Shown: positions 6,268-14,906, numbered from the stretch's first letter. The stretch: 42,618 bases of DNA from an alpha proteobacterium SCGC AAA015-N04 (GCA_000383115.1 KB910593.1:22762-65379); one strand, 5' to 3'. The notes: generated from the sequence alone by a model not told the origin. A program made the numbers and translations.

Positions 6268-6972
6268 CTAGGCTTCTTTGCGAAAGTATTCTCTTATACG
6301 TTTTATGGCTGAAGATTTTATTTGGGAAACGCGTCCTGTTGATACTTCCATTACTTCAGCTATTTCGTAAATATTTAATTCTTCGACAAAATAAAGTTGT
6401 ATAATTAGTGCTTCTTTTCCTTCAAGTTTGCTCAAAACTTTTTTTAAATTATCTCTTAATTGTGTATCATTAATTTTTTCTTCAGGGTTCATTTCGCTGG
6501 TAATAAACCAACTTGAATAATCATCATATGAGTCCTCTAAACTTCTAATGACACTTGCTTCAAATGCATTTGACCATTCAAGATATTTTTCTGTTGGAAT
6601 ACCCAGTTCTTCTGCAATTTCATGATTTAGAGGTTCACGACCTAACTTATTACGAAGTAAATTTGTAGCTTTTTCTGAATTCTTTTTTATTGTAATAGTT
6701 GTCCTATCTAAATTCGAACTCTTTCTTAAATAATCTAATATTTCACCCTTAATTCTTATGCTTGCATAAGATGTGAAAGAAGCGTCTTTTTGAGGCACAT
6801 AGTTCTGAGCTGCACCAATAAGTCCTATCATCCCAATTTGAATTATATCTTCTATATCTATAATCGAATTAACCCTTCCATGAAGATGCCATGAAATTTT
6901 TTTAACCAATTTAGTGTGATCATGAATTAATTGATTAATGTTTGGTTTTACTATTTTTGAATAACTATTCAT
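6268..6972 (-). CDS. fliA: RNA polymerase sigma factor FliA (sigma-28)
   Basis: The 234-residue protein has the sigma-70 family layout. Region 2 includes DIIQIGMIGLIGAAQNY and FTSYASIRIKGEILDYLR, region 3 includes NKLGREPLNHEIAEELGIP, and region 4 is the helix-turn-helix LNIYEIAEVMEVSTGRVSQI near the C-terminus. Size and motifs match FliA, which transcribes late flagellar genes. The gene lies in the flhA-flhF-flhG-fliA order seen in polar flagellar systems. Candidate target promoters (TAAA-N15-GTCGTT) occur before flgM, fliD and fliC in this window, and the anti-sigma factor FlgM is encoded at 14271-14564. Those promoter assignments are inference from motif and context. Confidence 0.93.
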   Translation of the reverse strand: MNSYSKIVKPNINQLIHDHTKLVKKISWHLHGRVNSIIDIEDIIQIGMIGLIGAAQNYVPQKDASFTSYASIRIKGEILDYLRKSSNLDRTTITIKKNSEKATNLLRNKLGREPLNHEIAEELGIPTEKYLEWSNAFEASVIRSLEDSYDDYSSWFITSEMNPEEKINDTQLRDNLKKVLSKLEGKEALIIQLYFVEELNIYEIAEVMEVSTGRVSQIKSSAIKRIREYFRKEA

Positions 6973-6995
6973 AACATTACCTTTTATATTATTCC

Positions 6996-7772
6996 TTAAT
7001 TATCAAAGAATCTTATAGTTCCAGTTTTATTAATATCTAATGTTGATAATTGATTAGATATATTATAAAAATATTGAGTATCTGTATTCTTAGTATTTTT
7101 AGTAATTAATGGAGATCTTGAGATAATTGAATTTCTTATTCTCTGTGAATTACAGACATGACCTAGGAATTTTAAATTTATATCTAGGAATTTTTGAGTA
7201 ATAGATTGAAATTTGTTAAAATTTAGTTTTGCCTGCATTTCATTTAAAGCCATATTTATTATTATGCCGTAATTATTGATTTTATAGTCTAAAAAAGCAG
7301 CTTTAATTAAGCTATATGCATCGATAAAGCTTGTAGGTTCGCCTGTCAAAACAATAATTACTTTATCTGAAGATGCCATGAAAGACATAGATGAGGCCTC
7401 TGCTCCTGCACCAACATCAATTATCATATATTCAGGACGTTTTTTTATATTATTAAAACTTTGTATAATTTTATGTCTTTCAAGATCACCTAAATTTAAA
7501 AGATTATTTATTGCACTTCCACCAGAAATAAACTTTAGTTTATCTTTAGTATTAGTAATTACATTATCTAATGAGGAATTACCTGACATAAAGTCTTCTA
7601 AAGATGTTTTAGGATTAATACCTAAAAGTATATGCGAATTTGCCATCCCTAAATCAGCATCTAATAAAAGTGTTTCTTTATTTTGCAATGCAAGACTAAG
7701 AGAAAGGTTAACGGCTATAGTTGTTTTACCTACACCACCTTTACCTGAAGCAATTGCAATTGTTGTTGTCAT
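6996..7772 (-). CDS. flhG: FlhG/FleN MinD-like ATPase
   Basis: The ATG at 7772 is chosen because AGGA lies just upstream and it begins exactly at the first strand of the fold; longer frames overlap flhF. The 258-residue product has ASGKGGVGKTT (deviant Walker A, residues 9-18), LLLDADLGMANSHILLGI and the Walker B-like IIDVGAGA. FlhG ATPases limit flagellar number and, in polar flagellates, antagonise FleQ and activate FlhF. The canonical N-terminal DQAxxLR helix that stimulates FlhF GTPase is absent: only about eight residues precede the P-loop. It lies 8 bp downstream of flhF and upstream of fliA. Confidence 0.92.
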   Translation of the reverse strand: MTTTIAIASGKGGVGKTTIAVNLSLSLALQNKETLLLDADLGMANSHILLGINPKTSLEDFMSGNSSLDNVITNTKDKLKFISGGSAINNLLNLGDLERHKIIQSFNNIKKRPEYMIIDVGAGAEASSMSFMASSDKVIIVLTGEPTSFIDAYSLIKAAFLDYKINNYGIIINMALNEMQAKLNFNKFQSITQKFLDINLKFLGHVCNSQRIRNSIISRSPLITKNTKNTDTQYFYNISNQLSTLDINKTGTIRFFDN

Positions 7773-7780
7773 TGGTAATC

Positions 7781-8965
7781 CTATTTGATGTTTGTTACAT
7801 TTATATCTTTCATATATTGTGCCAAAACGTCTTTTTTTGCAAAAGCTAACGATCCTATTACTGATCTTGATCCAGATAAAAGTCCAATTTTGCAATTTAA
7901 TTCACCAAGTATAGATAATTCTTCTGCAGATATATGAGATTCATCTAATTTTGTAAGTCCTATAATTGGAAAAGAGTTTTGATAGAAATTCATTGTAGAT
8001 TTAATCATATTCTTATTTGAACAAGCTTGAACAGCTAATAAATTCATTACATCTTTGTTTAAACACAACTTTTCAAGATATTCAAGATACCCACTTGTAT
8101 TTCTAAACTCTTGAGATACGTCAATAATTAGTCGGTTGTTTTGTTTGTTTGCTTCTATAAATTTAACTAAATCTTCTATATTCACCAATGTATTTACATT
8201 CAAATTTAATAATCTTCCAAAATTGGATAATTCAGAATGGTTAGAGGACTTAGGAGAAAAATTAATAATTTGTAATTTGTGTCTTTCATTTCCTACTAGT
8301 TTATTATCTAATATATATGAGGCAATTTTTGAGCACATTGTAGTTTTTCCAGATCCGCTAGAACCATTAACAAATATAATACTAGAATTTAATAGTTTAT
8401 CTTGACATTGAGATACTAATTTTTTTGCAAGACAATTATAAAAAATTAACTCAGGTTCAATATTTTTTTCTGATTTTATTATTTCTATAAATTCAGAAAT
8501 TATTTGTTTTGAGAAACCTTTTTTCATTAGATTTATTGTTAACGATTTTTGATTAGATGATCCATTATCATGAACATCAGAAATTATCATATTTCGTAAC
8601 AAATTTTCTAATTTATAAGTGAATTCCAAAAATATTTTTTTATCTACATAGTCATTATTAATATCATTTAAATCTCTTTTTTCTGTATCTTCTTGATAAT
8701 TTTTTTCCGAGATTACATCTAACTTTCTTTTTTGTGTTTCTTGAACTAAATTTTTACTTGAAAATAAACTACTAAAACTGTTGTTTGTTTTATTCATCTT
8801 TTTTGCATTTGATGTTGCTATGTCTCGAATATCATTTGAGCCTAAAATTTCGATTTTTCCATTAACTTTTTTTGTATTTAATATTACAGCATCTTTCCCT
8901 AGTACTTTGGAAATTTCGTCCATAGCAGATAAACTATCTTCTGCTATAACTTTATGTTGTGTCAT
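7781..8965 (-). CDS. flhF: FlhF, SRP-type GTPase for flagellar placement (divergent)
   Basis: The start is the ATG at 8965 (MTQHKVIAED), which has GGAGAG at proper spacing; an ATG four codons upstream lacks it. The 394-residue protein has the B-domain start KVLGKDAVILNTKKVNG, a low-complexity linker, an N domain, and a G domain with P-loop GSSGSGKTT (residues 201-209) and G4 LTKLDES. The canonical SRP-GTPase G2 motif (DTYR/DTFR) is replaced by FSPKSSNH, and the G3 DTAGR by IDVSQEF, so catalysis may be weak or lost. FlhF recruits the first flagellar components to the pole. The gene lies between flhA and flhG. Confidence 0.9.
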   Translation of the reverse strand: MTQHKVIAEDSLSAMDEISKVLGKDAVILNTKKVNGKIEILGSNDIRDIATSNAKKMNKTNNSFSSLFSSKNLVQETQKRKLDVISEKNYQEDTEKRDLNDINNDYVDKKIFLEFTYKLENLLRNMIISDVHDNGSSNQKSLTINLMKKGFSKQIISEFIEIIKSEKNIEPELIFYNCLAKKLVSQCQDKLLNSSIIFVNGSSGSGKTTMCSKIASYILDNKLVGNERHKLQIINFSPKSSNHSELSNFGRLLNLNVNTLVNIEDLVKFIEANKQNNRLIIDVSQEFRNTSGYLEYLEKLCLNKDVMNLLAVQACSNKNMIKSTMNFYQNSFPIIGLTKLDESHISAEELSILGELNCKIGLLSGSRSVIGSLAFAKKDVLAQYMKDINVTNIK

Positions 8966-8980
8966 TTCTCTCTCCATTTT

Positions 8981-11104
8981 TTAACTATTATTTTCAGTTT
9001 CAGATCCAATATTTGCTACTACTTCAATTTTTTTATTATCAGGTAGTTCAGTAAAAGAGAGAACATTAAGTGCTGGAATATGTTGTCTTAGCATATACGA
9101 TAAATCTCTTCTTATTACTGGCGCCGTAATCATTACTGCTTTTCTATTTTCACTTTGCATTTTTTCTAATACATCATTTATAGATGACACAATTTTTTGT
9201 ATTAAATTGGCCTCAAGAATTAATCCATTTGCACCTGTTTGTTTTGCGATATTTACAATCATCTGTTCTAATTCAGCAGAAAAGGTGATTACTGGAAGTG
9301 GACTATTCAAGGGAGCAATTTGTTGGATCAATAAACCAGAAATTGCAGGTCTGACACTTTCAGCCAATTCTACTGCTGACATATTTTTGACGTTTTGACT
9401 TGAAAGAACTTCTAAGATTCTTTTTAAATCACTAATTGGCATATTTTCAATTAATAATAATTTCAATACAGAGGTTAATATGTTTAAAGAAATCAATTTA
9501 GGTACTGATGAAGAAACTAATTGTGGTGAGGTTTTTGACAAATTATCTAATAATGATTGAACATCGTCTTGTCCAAGTAATTCTGATGCTTGTGCAGATA
9601 GTATTTGATTAAGATGCGTAGCTATTACAGCTTCAGGTTCTACAACCATATAACCTAAATTTTCAGCTCTAGCTTGTTGATGAGGTTCTATCCAAGTTGC
9701 ATCCATATTAAAACTTGGGTCTTTTACATCAGTACCTTCAATTTTTGTTTGAGCAGCATCACCAGGAATTGCTAATAAAAGTTGTGGAAAAATTTTATCT
9801 TCCGCTACTATTTCTTGACCGACTTTAATTCTGTAATGATTTGCTTCTAATGTCATATCATCTCTAATTCGTACAGGAGGTATAATAAAACCAAGTTCTT
9901 TGGAAATTTGCTTTCTAACACCTGTTATTCTGGCAATTAAAGGTCCTTCATTTTCATCATCAACTAATTGAATAAGACCATATCCTAATTGCATTGATAT
10001 AGCTGAGTTATCAGCAATCTCTTCTAGAGATATTGAGTGATCACTTTTTTCATTTACTCTATCTTTTTCATTATTATTTTCAGATAATTGGTCATTCGCA
10101 TCTAAATTATTTATAGCTGTAGTATTTTTTCTAATAATCCACCAAATAAAAAAAGTTAAAGCGGCAGCAAATAAAAATAATTCATTTGGCATACCAGGTA
10201 TTAATCCTAATAAAAATAAAACTCCTGCACTCGGCAACCATGCTTGTTTAACTCCAATTTGTGATCCTATTTGTTTAGATAAATCCTGGCTGGTTGAAAC
10301 TCGTGTTACAATTATTGCTGTTGAAATTGCTAAAAGTAATGATGGAATTTGTGCTACTAAGCCATCTCCAACAGATAAAATTATGTAATTCTCAGCTGCA
10401 TTTGATACTGGTAAATCATGTTGAGCAATTCCAATTATTAATCCACCAATGATATTAATTAAAAGAATAAGTATCCCAGCAATTGCATCACCTTTTACAA
10501 ATTTGGATGCACCATCCATCGATCCATAAAAATCTGCTTCTTTTGCAATATCATCTCTTCTTTTTTTAGCTTCTTCACTATTAAGTAATCCAGCATTTAG
10601 ATCAGCATCAATAGCCATCTGCTTGCCAGGCATTGCGTCTAGAGTAAATCTGGCTGACACTTCAGAGACTCTACCTGCTCCTTTAGTAATAACAACTAAG
10701 TTTATGATAATTAAAATAGCAAAAACAAAAATACCTACTACATAATTACCAGCAATGACAAATTCTCCAAATGCTTCTATTACTTTTCCCGCTGCATCTG
10801 GACCTGTATGTCCAGCACTTAAAACTATTCTAGTTGAGGCTACATTTAGACCAAGTCGTAGTATTGTTGCAAATAGAAGAACAGTTGGAAAACTTGAAAA
10901 GTCTAATGGTCTGAAAGTATGTAGTGAAACCATCAATATTAATAATGAGAGTAGGATGTTTGTAGTAAAAAACACATCAAGTAAAACTGCAGGTAAGGGG
11001 ATCACCATCATAACCATAAGCATTAATATTGCTAATGGTAAACCAAATGGTTTAAGTTTTTCAAAAACTAAATATTGTTTCCCAAATGTATTTGTCAAAT
11101 TCAT
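8981..11104 (-). CDS. flhA: FlhA, flagellar type III export gate protein
   Basis: The start is taken at the ATG at 11104 (MNLTNTFGKQ) with GGAGATGTC upstream; an upstream TTG frame is less plausible. The 707-residue protein has about eight membrane segments in its first 340 residues, the FHIPEP-family signature FATILRLGLNVASTR, the cytoplasmic loop VSARFTLDAMPGKQMAIDAD, and a C-terminal cytosolic domain ending with SYMLRQHIPALNVLSFTEL. FlhA forms the nonameric ring of the export gate that receives chaperone-substrate complexes such as FlgN-FlgK and FliS-FliC. It is first in a minus-strand operon driven by a sigma-54 site. Confidence 0.96.
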   Translation of the reverse strand: MNLTNTFGKQYLVFEKLKPFGLPLAILMLMVMMVIPLPAVLLDVFFTTNILLSLLILMVSLHTFRPLDFSSFPTVLLFATILRLGLNVASTRIVLSAGHTGPDAAGKVIEAFGEFVIAGNYVVGIFVFAILIIINLVVITKGAGRVSEVSARFTLDAMPGKQMAIDADLNAGLLNSEEAKKRRDDIAKEADFYGSMDGASKFVKGDAIAGILILLINIIGGLIIGIAQHDLPVSNAAENYIILSVGDGLVAQIPSLLLAISTAIIVTRVSTSQDLSKQIGSQIGVKQAWLPSAGVLFLLGLIPGMPNELFLFAAALTFFIWWIIRKNTTAINNLDANDQLSENNNEKDRVNEKSDHSISLEEIADNSAISMQLGYGLIQLVDDENEGPLIARITGVRKQISKELGFIIPPVRIRDDMTLEANHYRIKVGQEIVAEDKIFPQLLLAIPGDAAQTKIEGTDVKDPSFNMDATWIEPHQQARAENLGYMVVEPEAVIATHLNQILSAQASELLGQDDVQSLLDNLSKTSPQLVSSSVPKLISLNILTSVLKLLLIENMPISDLKRILEVLSSQNVKNMSAVELAESVRPAISGLLIQQIAPLNSPLPVITFSAELEQMIVNIAKQTGANGLILEANLIQKIVSSINDVLEKMQSENRKAVMITAPVIRRDLSYMLRQHIPALNVLSFTELPDNKKIEVVANIGSETENNS

Positions 11105-11200
11105 GACATCTCCAAAAATTATTTTGATTTTAAAAAAATTCAATAAAATCAATTACTTAAAAATTTTTTAATAATTATTTTGCAATAAAAAAAATATGAA

Positions 11201-11215
11201 GCAAAAAAAATGCCA
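11201..11215 (-). promoter_or_regulatory. Sigma-54 promoter of the flhA-flhF-flhG-fliA operon
   Basis: Read on the minus strand, TGGCATTTTTTTTGC has GG at 11214-11213 and GC at 11202-11201, with 10 bp between. Transcription would start near 11189, about 85 nt before the flhA ATG. This puts fliA itself under RpoN control. Confidence 0.78.
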
Positions 11216-11285
11216 AATATGAATAATTATAATTATTATGAACTATAATTAGATTTAAAAAATTTATGAGTTATTTTGTTTTGTT

Positions 11286-11300
11286 TGGCATATTATCTGC
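11286..11300 (+). promoter_or_regulatory. Sigma-54 promoter of flgP-flgT operon
   Basis: TGGCATATTATCTGC has GG at 11287-11288 and GC at 11299-11300, with the correct 10-bp interval. The predicted start is near 11312, and the AGGAG ribosome site lies just before the flgP ATG at 11338. It is divergent from the flhA promoter, about 85 bp away. Confidence 0.75.
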
Positions 11301-11337
11301 ATACCCTCATCAAACTAATTCTAATTAGGAGCAATAA

Positions 11338-11859
11338 ATGTTTTTCAGCAAAACAAAAAAAGTAATGTTTACATTATCAACATGTTCATTATTTTTAGTT
11401 ACGGGATGTTTACAATCTATTACAGGTTCAAATTTTTCTGCCTCAAATAGTTTAAGTTCTAATCAGATCGAAACTGAAAGTGATGGAATTGTAGCTTTAA
11501 AAGAAGTTTTCGATAGTTCAGTAGAAAAAATTCCTACTTTGTCAGCTGTTGGTTATGCTGTGGTATCTAGTCAACCAGGTAGAACAGAAGCTCAAAAAAG
11601 ATTAATGGCTATCAGATCTGCTCGCATGGCTGCTATGAGAGAGCTAGCTGAGCAAATTCATGGAATCCAAGTTGATTCTAATACAACAGTTATAGATTTA
11701 ATGGTTCAAAATGACACCTTTAGAGCAGTAGTTAAAGGTATTATAAGAGGTGCAAAAACTGTTCGTATTAATCCTACTGGAGAAGATACTTATGAAACCG
11801 TATTGGAGATCGACAAAGATATGATGTTAATGATGTTACGAAATGCAAGAAGAACGTAA
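11338..11859 (+). CDS. flgP: FlgP-like outer-membrane lipoprotein (LPP20 family)
   Basis: This 173-residue protein has a lipoprotein signal (SLFLVTGC, lipid cysteine at residue 24), a Ser-rich linker, and a C-terminal domain with SAVGYAVVSSQPGRTEAQKR then SARMAAMRELAEQIHG. That last pattern is typical of FlgP/LPP20 proteins. In Vibrio and Campylobacter, FlgP builds the outer-membrane basal disk or H-ring region around the L-ring and is needed for motility. The start codon has AGGAG upstream. flgT follows after 3 bp, which strengthens the assignment. Confidence 0.82.
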   Translation: MFFSKTKKVMFTLSTCSLFLVTGCLQSITGSNFSASNSLSSNQIETESDGIVALKEVFDSSVEKIPTLSAVGYAVVSSQPGRTEAQKRLMAIRSARMAAMRELAEQIHGIQVDSNTTVIDLMVQNDTFRAVVKGIIRGAKTVRINPTGEDTYETVLEIDKDMMLMMLRNARRT

Positions 11860-11862
11860 AAA

Positions 11863-13020
11863 ATGGTCTTTAATATTAAACATACCAATAAATTTATTTT
11901 ATGTTTTCTCACAACTCTAGTACTTCTTGTGAGTAGTTTTTCCTTTGCAACTGAAAATAAAAACTTTAGAGAAGTAGAAGCAACTGGACGGGCAGTATTA
12001 ATTGACAAAAATATCGAAATTTCTAGGAAAAGAGCCCTAGAGGATGCTCTTTATTTAGCAGCGCTCAAAGGTGGGGCTGATGTAAATGGATTTTCAACTA
12101 TTAATTCAAACACCGTAATTAATGAACAATCAATTGTAAGGCCCACAAATAAAGTTATTGACTTTAAAATTATTGATGAAAAACAAGACAAACAATTTTT
12201 AACTATAAAAATAAATGCCATTGTTGGAAATAAAAAATCATTACAAAATTGTAGAAAAAGACCTATAAATATAACAGTTTTTAAAGGGTTACTTGAAGTT
12301 GAGACTGCTGTTCCATCTGAATTGTCAAGGAAAATGTCTGTTTGGTCTAATGAAGTATTTGATATTATTGAGCGCCTACCAAACGTTAGAGTAGTAAATA
12401 AAACAACTGATACACTTGACAAAATTATTAATTCAAGTTCAAATCCAGCCTTTAATTATGATGCTATTATTAATGGATTACCTCAAATCCAAGCTGGAGA
12501 TTACAGTGTTGTTCCAGAATTGAAGTTAATTGAAAATAATGAAAATAATAATTTCCATCATTATCTTTTAAGAATAAATTTTAAGACATATAAGGGTAAT
12601 GAATTCACTGTTATACCTTCAAAGATGTATGACTTGCCAATAAAATATAAATTAAAGTCTAATTTTCAGTTTATTAGAAATGTATCGACTTTGGATACTG
12701 ATTTAATAGACCAAAAAGCTAGAGAGCATATGATTTTTGCAGCAAATCGTTTTTTAAAAGAGCTTCATTGTAGTCCATTGGAAGCGAGAATTAAGTTTGT
12801 CGATAATAAATTACAAGTAAACATTGGAAAAAAACAAGGGCTTAAATATAAACAGATTGGTTTAGTGAAAGGTCTTAACATTCAAAATTCTATGTTGAGT
12901 AACAGTTCTGTAATATTACATACCAATAATGTTTTCGAAAATAATAGTACCGTATTGCCTCTTAATGACGCAATTAATCTAAAAAGTCTAGACAATTTAA
13001 TAGTTGAATTTGTGGAGTAA
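11863..13020 (+). CDS. flgT: FlgT-like flagellar H-ring protein
   Basis: This 385-residue protein has a signal peptide ending near SFSFA (residue 30) and an N-terminal domain REVEATGRAVLIDKNIEISR then KRALEDALYLAALKGGADV. That matches the FlgT-N fold (ATGxAxI...SRKRALEDAL). The middle domain includes AINGLPQIQAGDYSVVPEL-like strands, and a C-terminal beta domain (LQVNIGKKQGLKYKQIGLV) has the form of the FlgT C domain. FlgT assembles the periplasmic H-ring that reinforces the basal body and recruits the T-ring in Vibrio. Adjacency to FlgP and to flgA/flgM/flgN copies the gammaproteobacterial arrangement. Confidence 0.78.
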   Translation: MVFNIKHTNKFILCFLTTLVLLVSSFSFATENKNFREVEATGRAVLIDKNIEISRKRALEDALYLAALKGGADVNGFSTINSNTVINEQSIVRPTNKVIDFKIIDEKQDKQFLTIKINAIVGNKKSLQNCRKRPINITVFKGLLEVETAVPSELSRKMSVWSNEVFDIIERLPNVRVVNKTTDTLDKIINSSSNPAFNYDAIINGLPQIQAGDYSVVPELKLIENNENNNFHHYLLRINFKTYKGNEFTVIPSKMYDLPIKYKLKSNFQFIRNVSTLDTDLIDQKAREHMIFAANRFLKELHCSPLEARIKFVDNKLQVNIGKKQGLKYKQIGLVKGLNIQNSMLSNSSVILHTNNVFENNSTVLPLNDAINLKSLDNLIVEFVE

Positions 13021-13021
13021 T

Positions 13022-13468
13022 ATGATGATTAAAAATAAAAATTTTTGTTTAATATTTATAATTTTTTTTCTAATTATTTCAAAAATTTCGTTTTCTGAAC
13101 CTTTTGTTGTTTTAAAATATACAGGAAAAGAAGTTGAAAATGGAGCATTTTCTGATAATTTATTCTTAAAAGATCTCAACTATAATACTAAACATTTGGT
13201 CTTAAAGAATGAAACTTTAAGTGATATTATGTTAAATTATTACGGATCAAAGTCCTTTAATAACGACATTCTTTCATTAGCTATAGTTCATTTTAATAAG
13301 AAAGCATTTGTTAGAAACAATCCTAATTATTTATTTTCCGGTAAAAGCTTATATTTACCAAGTATTAACCAAATTAAAGGCTTAATAATCAAGAAAAATA
13401 AAAAAATTATTAATGATGAGTCATTAAATTCATCAAGATCATCACAAATATATTTTTTTGGAGGATAA
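13022..13468 (+). CDS. Periplasmic LysM/FimV-like domain protein
   Basis: The ATG at 13022 lies 1 bp after the flgT stop, with GGAG inside the flgT end. The 148-residue product has a signal peptide (FIIFFLIISKISFS) and a domain beginning LVLKNETLSDIMLNYYGSKS and continuing KKAFVRNNPNYLFSGKSLYLP. That layout (tLsdI...NPxaF...Np..L..Gk.L.iP) is the LysM-like repeat of FimV/HubP-type polar proteins, which bind peptidoglycan. It could anchor the H-ring or mark the flagellated pole; this is inference from context. The tail is basic, ending FFGG. Confidence 0.6.
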   Translation: MMIKNKNFCLIFIIFFLIISKISFSEPFVVLKYTGKEVENGAFSDNLFLKDLNYNTKHLVLKNETLSDIMLNYYGSKSFNNDILSLAIVHFNKKAFVRNNPNYLFSGKSLYLPSINQIKGLIIKKNKKIINDESLNSSRSSQIYFFGG

Positions 13469-13471
13469 GCG

Positions 13472-14224
13472 TTGATAAGAAAAAAATTAATTTTTTTATT
13501 TTTAACAATATCTATTAGTTTTGTTTCTCAAAAAACTAATGCAATAACTAGTAAAGAAATATCTTCAAAAATATCAAAATGGTTGATATCAGAAGGTGTT
13601 ATAGGTACTCCAAGTTTTTCAAATTCAATAGTTTATAAAGATTGCAATAATGATTTTGAAATTAAAAATTTATACGACAATTATAAAACTGTTAAAGTTA
13701 GTTGTTTGGACGAAAATGGTTATGAACTATTTGTAAGAATAAACATTAAACAAGAAAGTTTTAAAAACTCTAATAAAAATAGTTTTACTAAAATCAAATT
13801 AATTGAAAAAAAAGCCTCATATAAAAAAGAGAAATATTCTAAGAATTTTAATATATTAGTGCTAAATAAGTCATTAGAAAAAAATGCTGTCATAAACTCA
13901 GACGATTTGAAAGTAATTAAATCAACAAAACCATATAAAAGATCTTTCTTTTCTGCTAAAAAAGATCTGATAGGAAGAAAGCTTAAAAAAAATTTAAAAG
14001 TGGGTCAATTATTGCATCCTAGGCATTTGTATGAAAAATTCGACATAAATAATGGAGACCAAATTTCCATTGTTTCTAATATAGGAAATACATCAGTTAC
14101 AGTTTCTGGTGAAGCAAAGGATTCAGGTAACTTAGGAGATTTAATAAAGGTAAAAAATTTAAGAAGTGGAAAAATAATTAAGGGGTATGTAAGAAAAAAT
14201 AAAATAATTAAAGTTTTTCGCTAA
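13472..14224 (+). CDS. flgA: FlgA, P-ring assembly chaperone
   Basis: The start is a TTG at 13472 with a strong GGAGG six to eight bases upstream; no ATG is available. The 250-residue protein has a signal peptide (LIFLFLTISISFVSQKTNA), an N-terminal domain with a cysteine pair, and a C-terminal SAF-type beta-clip: LNKSLEKNAVINSDDLKVIK, RKLKKNLKVGQLL and GDQISIVSNIGNTSVTVSGEA. FlgA is the periplasmic chaperone for FlgI polymerisation into the P-ring; flgI is at 24470-25594. The gene is more basic than usual, like the rest of this AT-rich cluster. Confidence 0.88.
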   Translation: MIRKKLIFLFLTISISFVSQKTNAITSKEISSKISKWLISEGVIGTPSFSNSIVYKDCNNDFEIKNLYDNYKTVKVSCLDENGYELFVRINIKQESFKNSNKNSFTKIKLIEKKASYKKEKYSKNFNILVLNKSLEKNAVINSDDLKVIKSTKPYKRSFFSAKKDLIGRKLKKNLKVGQLLHPRHLYEKFDINNGDQISIVSNIGNTSVTVSGEAKDSGNLGDLIKVKNLRSGKIIKGYVRKNKIIKVFR

Positions 14225-14248
14225 AATAATTTAATCAATTGTCGTTAT
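14222..14248 (+). promoter_or_regulatory. FliA-type promoter of flgM
   Basis: TAAA (14222-14225, overlapping the flgA stop), 15 bp, then GTCGTTAT (14241-14248). The same TAAA-N15-GTCGTT arrangement precedes fliD and fliC. Transcription would start about 15 bp before the flgM ATG. FlgM under FliA control is the usual late-class feedback. Confidence 0.65.
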
Positions 14249-14270
14249 ATATACTGTGGAGTTAAATAAA

Positions 14271-14564
14271 ATGGATAAAATTACAAATAATATAATAAAT
14301 AATGTCCCTAAAAATGATATAAAAGATTCTAAAAAATCTATTGGTGACTTTGCTAAAGCTTCCTCTACAGACGAGGTTTCAGCTTCTAATATCGTAGATA
14401 TTAAAGAAACAAAAAAACTAGTTTCAGAAATGTCCCAGGCAGCTCCAATTGATGTTGATAAAGTTGCTAAAATAAAGGAAGCGATAACAACTGGAAATTA
14501 CCCATTAGACATGGACAAATTATCAGACGCTCTTATGCAAGCTTATAGAGAAATGAAATCTTAA
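14271..14564 (+). CDS. flgM: FlgM, anti-sigma-28 factor
   Basis: The ATG at 14271 has GGAG nine bases upstream. The 97-residue protein is mostly disordered and polar, and its C-terminal part carries the FlgM signature IDVDKVAKIKEAITTGNYPL followed by MDKLSDALMQAYREM, the helices that clasp FliA. FlgM is exported through the finished hook, releasing FliA. The candidate FliA-type promoter immediately upstream and the flgN-like gene downstream fit the standard flgMN unit. Confidence 0.88.
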   Translation: MDKITNNIINNVPKNDIKDSKKSIGDFAKASSTDEVSASNIVDIKETKKLVSEMSQAAPIDVDKVAKIKEAITTGNYPLDMDKLSDALMQAYREMKS

Positions 14565-14579
14565 ATAATTTTGGATGTT

Positions 14580-14855
14580 ATGATACAAAAATTTAAAGAG
14601 TTTGAAATAGCATTAGACAAACTTGAAAAACTTGATGCTTGTTCATTTTCTTCAGCTGATTTTAAGAATGTTAATACATTGCTTGAAGCTGATTTAAATG
14701 ATATTTCTTCATATGTAAATGGTGACGAAATTCAAAAAATAACAGATGATGAAAAACATACGCTTAAAGTTCTAATAACCAAAATCAAGAACTTAGAAGC
14801 TAAGGCACTTCACAAATCTCAACTATTAAGTTCATTTTCAGTGAATACTATATAA
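14580..14855 (+). CDS. flgN: FlgN-like export chaperone
   Basis: This 91-residue, all-helical acidic protein starts 15 bp after flgM. An ATG at 14580 is preferred over the TTG at 14571. Segments FKEFEIALDKLEKLDACS and HTLKVLITKIKNLEAKALHK fit the antiparallel helical hairpin of FlgN, the chaperone for FlgK and FlgL, although sequence identity is low and it is shorter than the usual 140 residues. The assignment relies mainly on position after flgM. Confidence 0.6.
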   Translation: MIQKFKEFEIALDKLEKLDACSFSSADFKNVNTLLEADLNDISSYVNGDEIQKITDDEKHTLKVLITKIKNLEAKALHKSQLLSSFSVNTI

Positions 14856-14861
14856 ATTTTT

Positions 14862-14894
14862 ATTTATTTTATAGCTATTTTTAATAAAATAAAT
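14862..14894 (+). repeat. AT-only inverted repeat between flgN and the DUF2802-like gene
   Basis: ATTTATTTTAT (14862-14872) and ATAAAATAAAT (14884-14894) form an 11-bp perfect stem with an 11-nt loop. There is no G/C and no T-run after it, so it is not a classic terminator. It may be an RNA stabiliser or simple AT-rich chance. Confidence 0.35.
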
Positions 14895-14906
14895 GAATAT
14901 GTATGT

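Noticed and set aside
7773-7895. Upstream extension of FlhG
   Set aside because: The 41 extra residues overlap the flhF coding region in another frame, show no DQAxxLR helix, and lack a ribosome site; the ATG at 7772 has AGGA.
14862-14894. Intrinsic terminator after flgN
   Set aside because: Stem without G/C and no trailing T-run; kept only as an inverted repeat.
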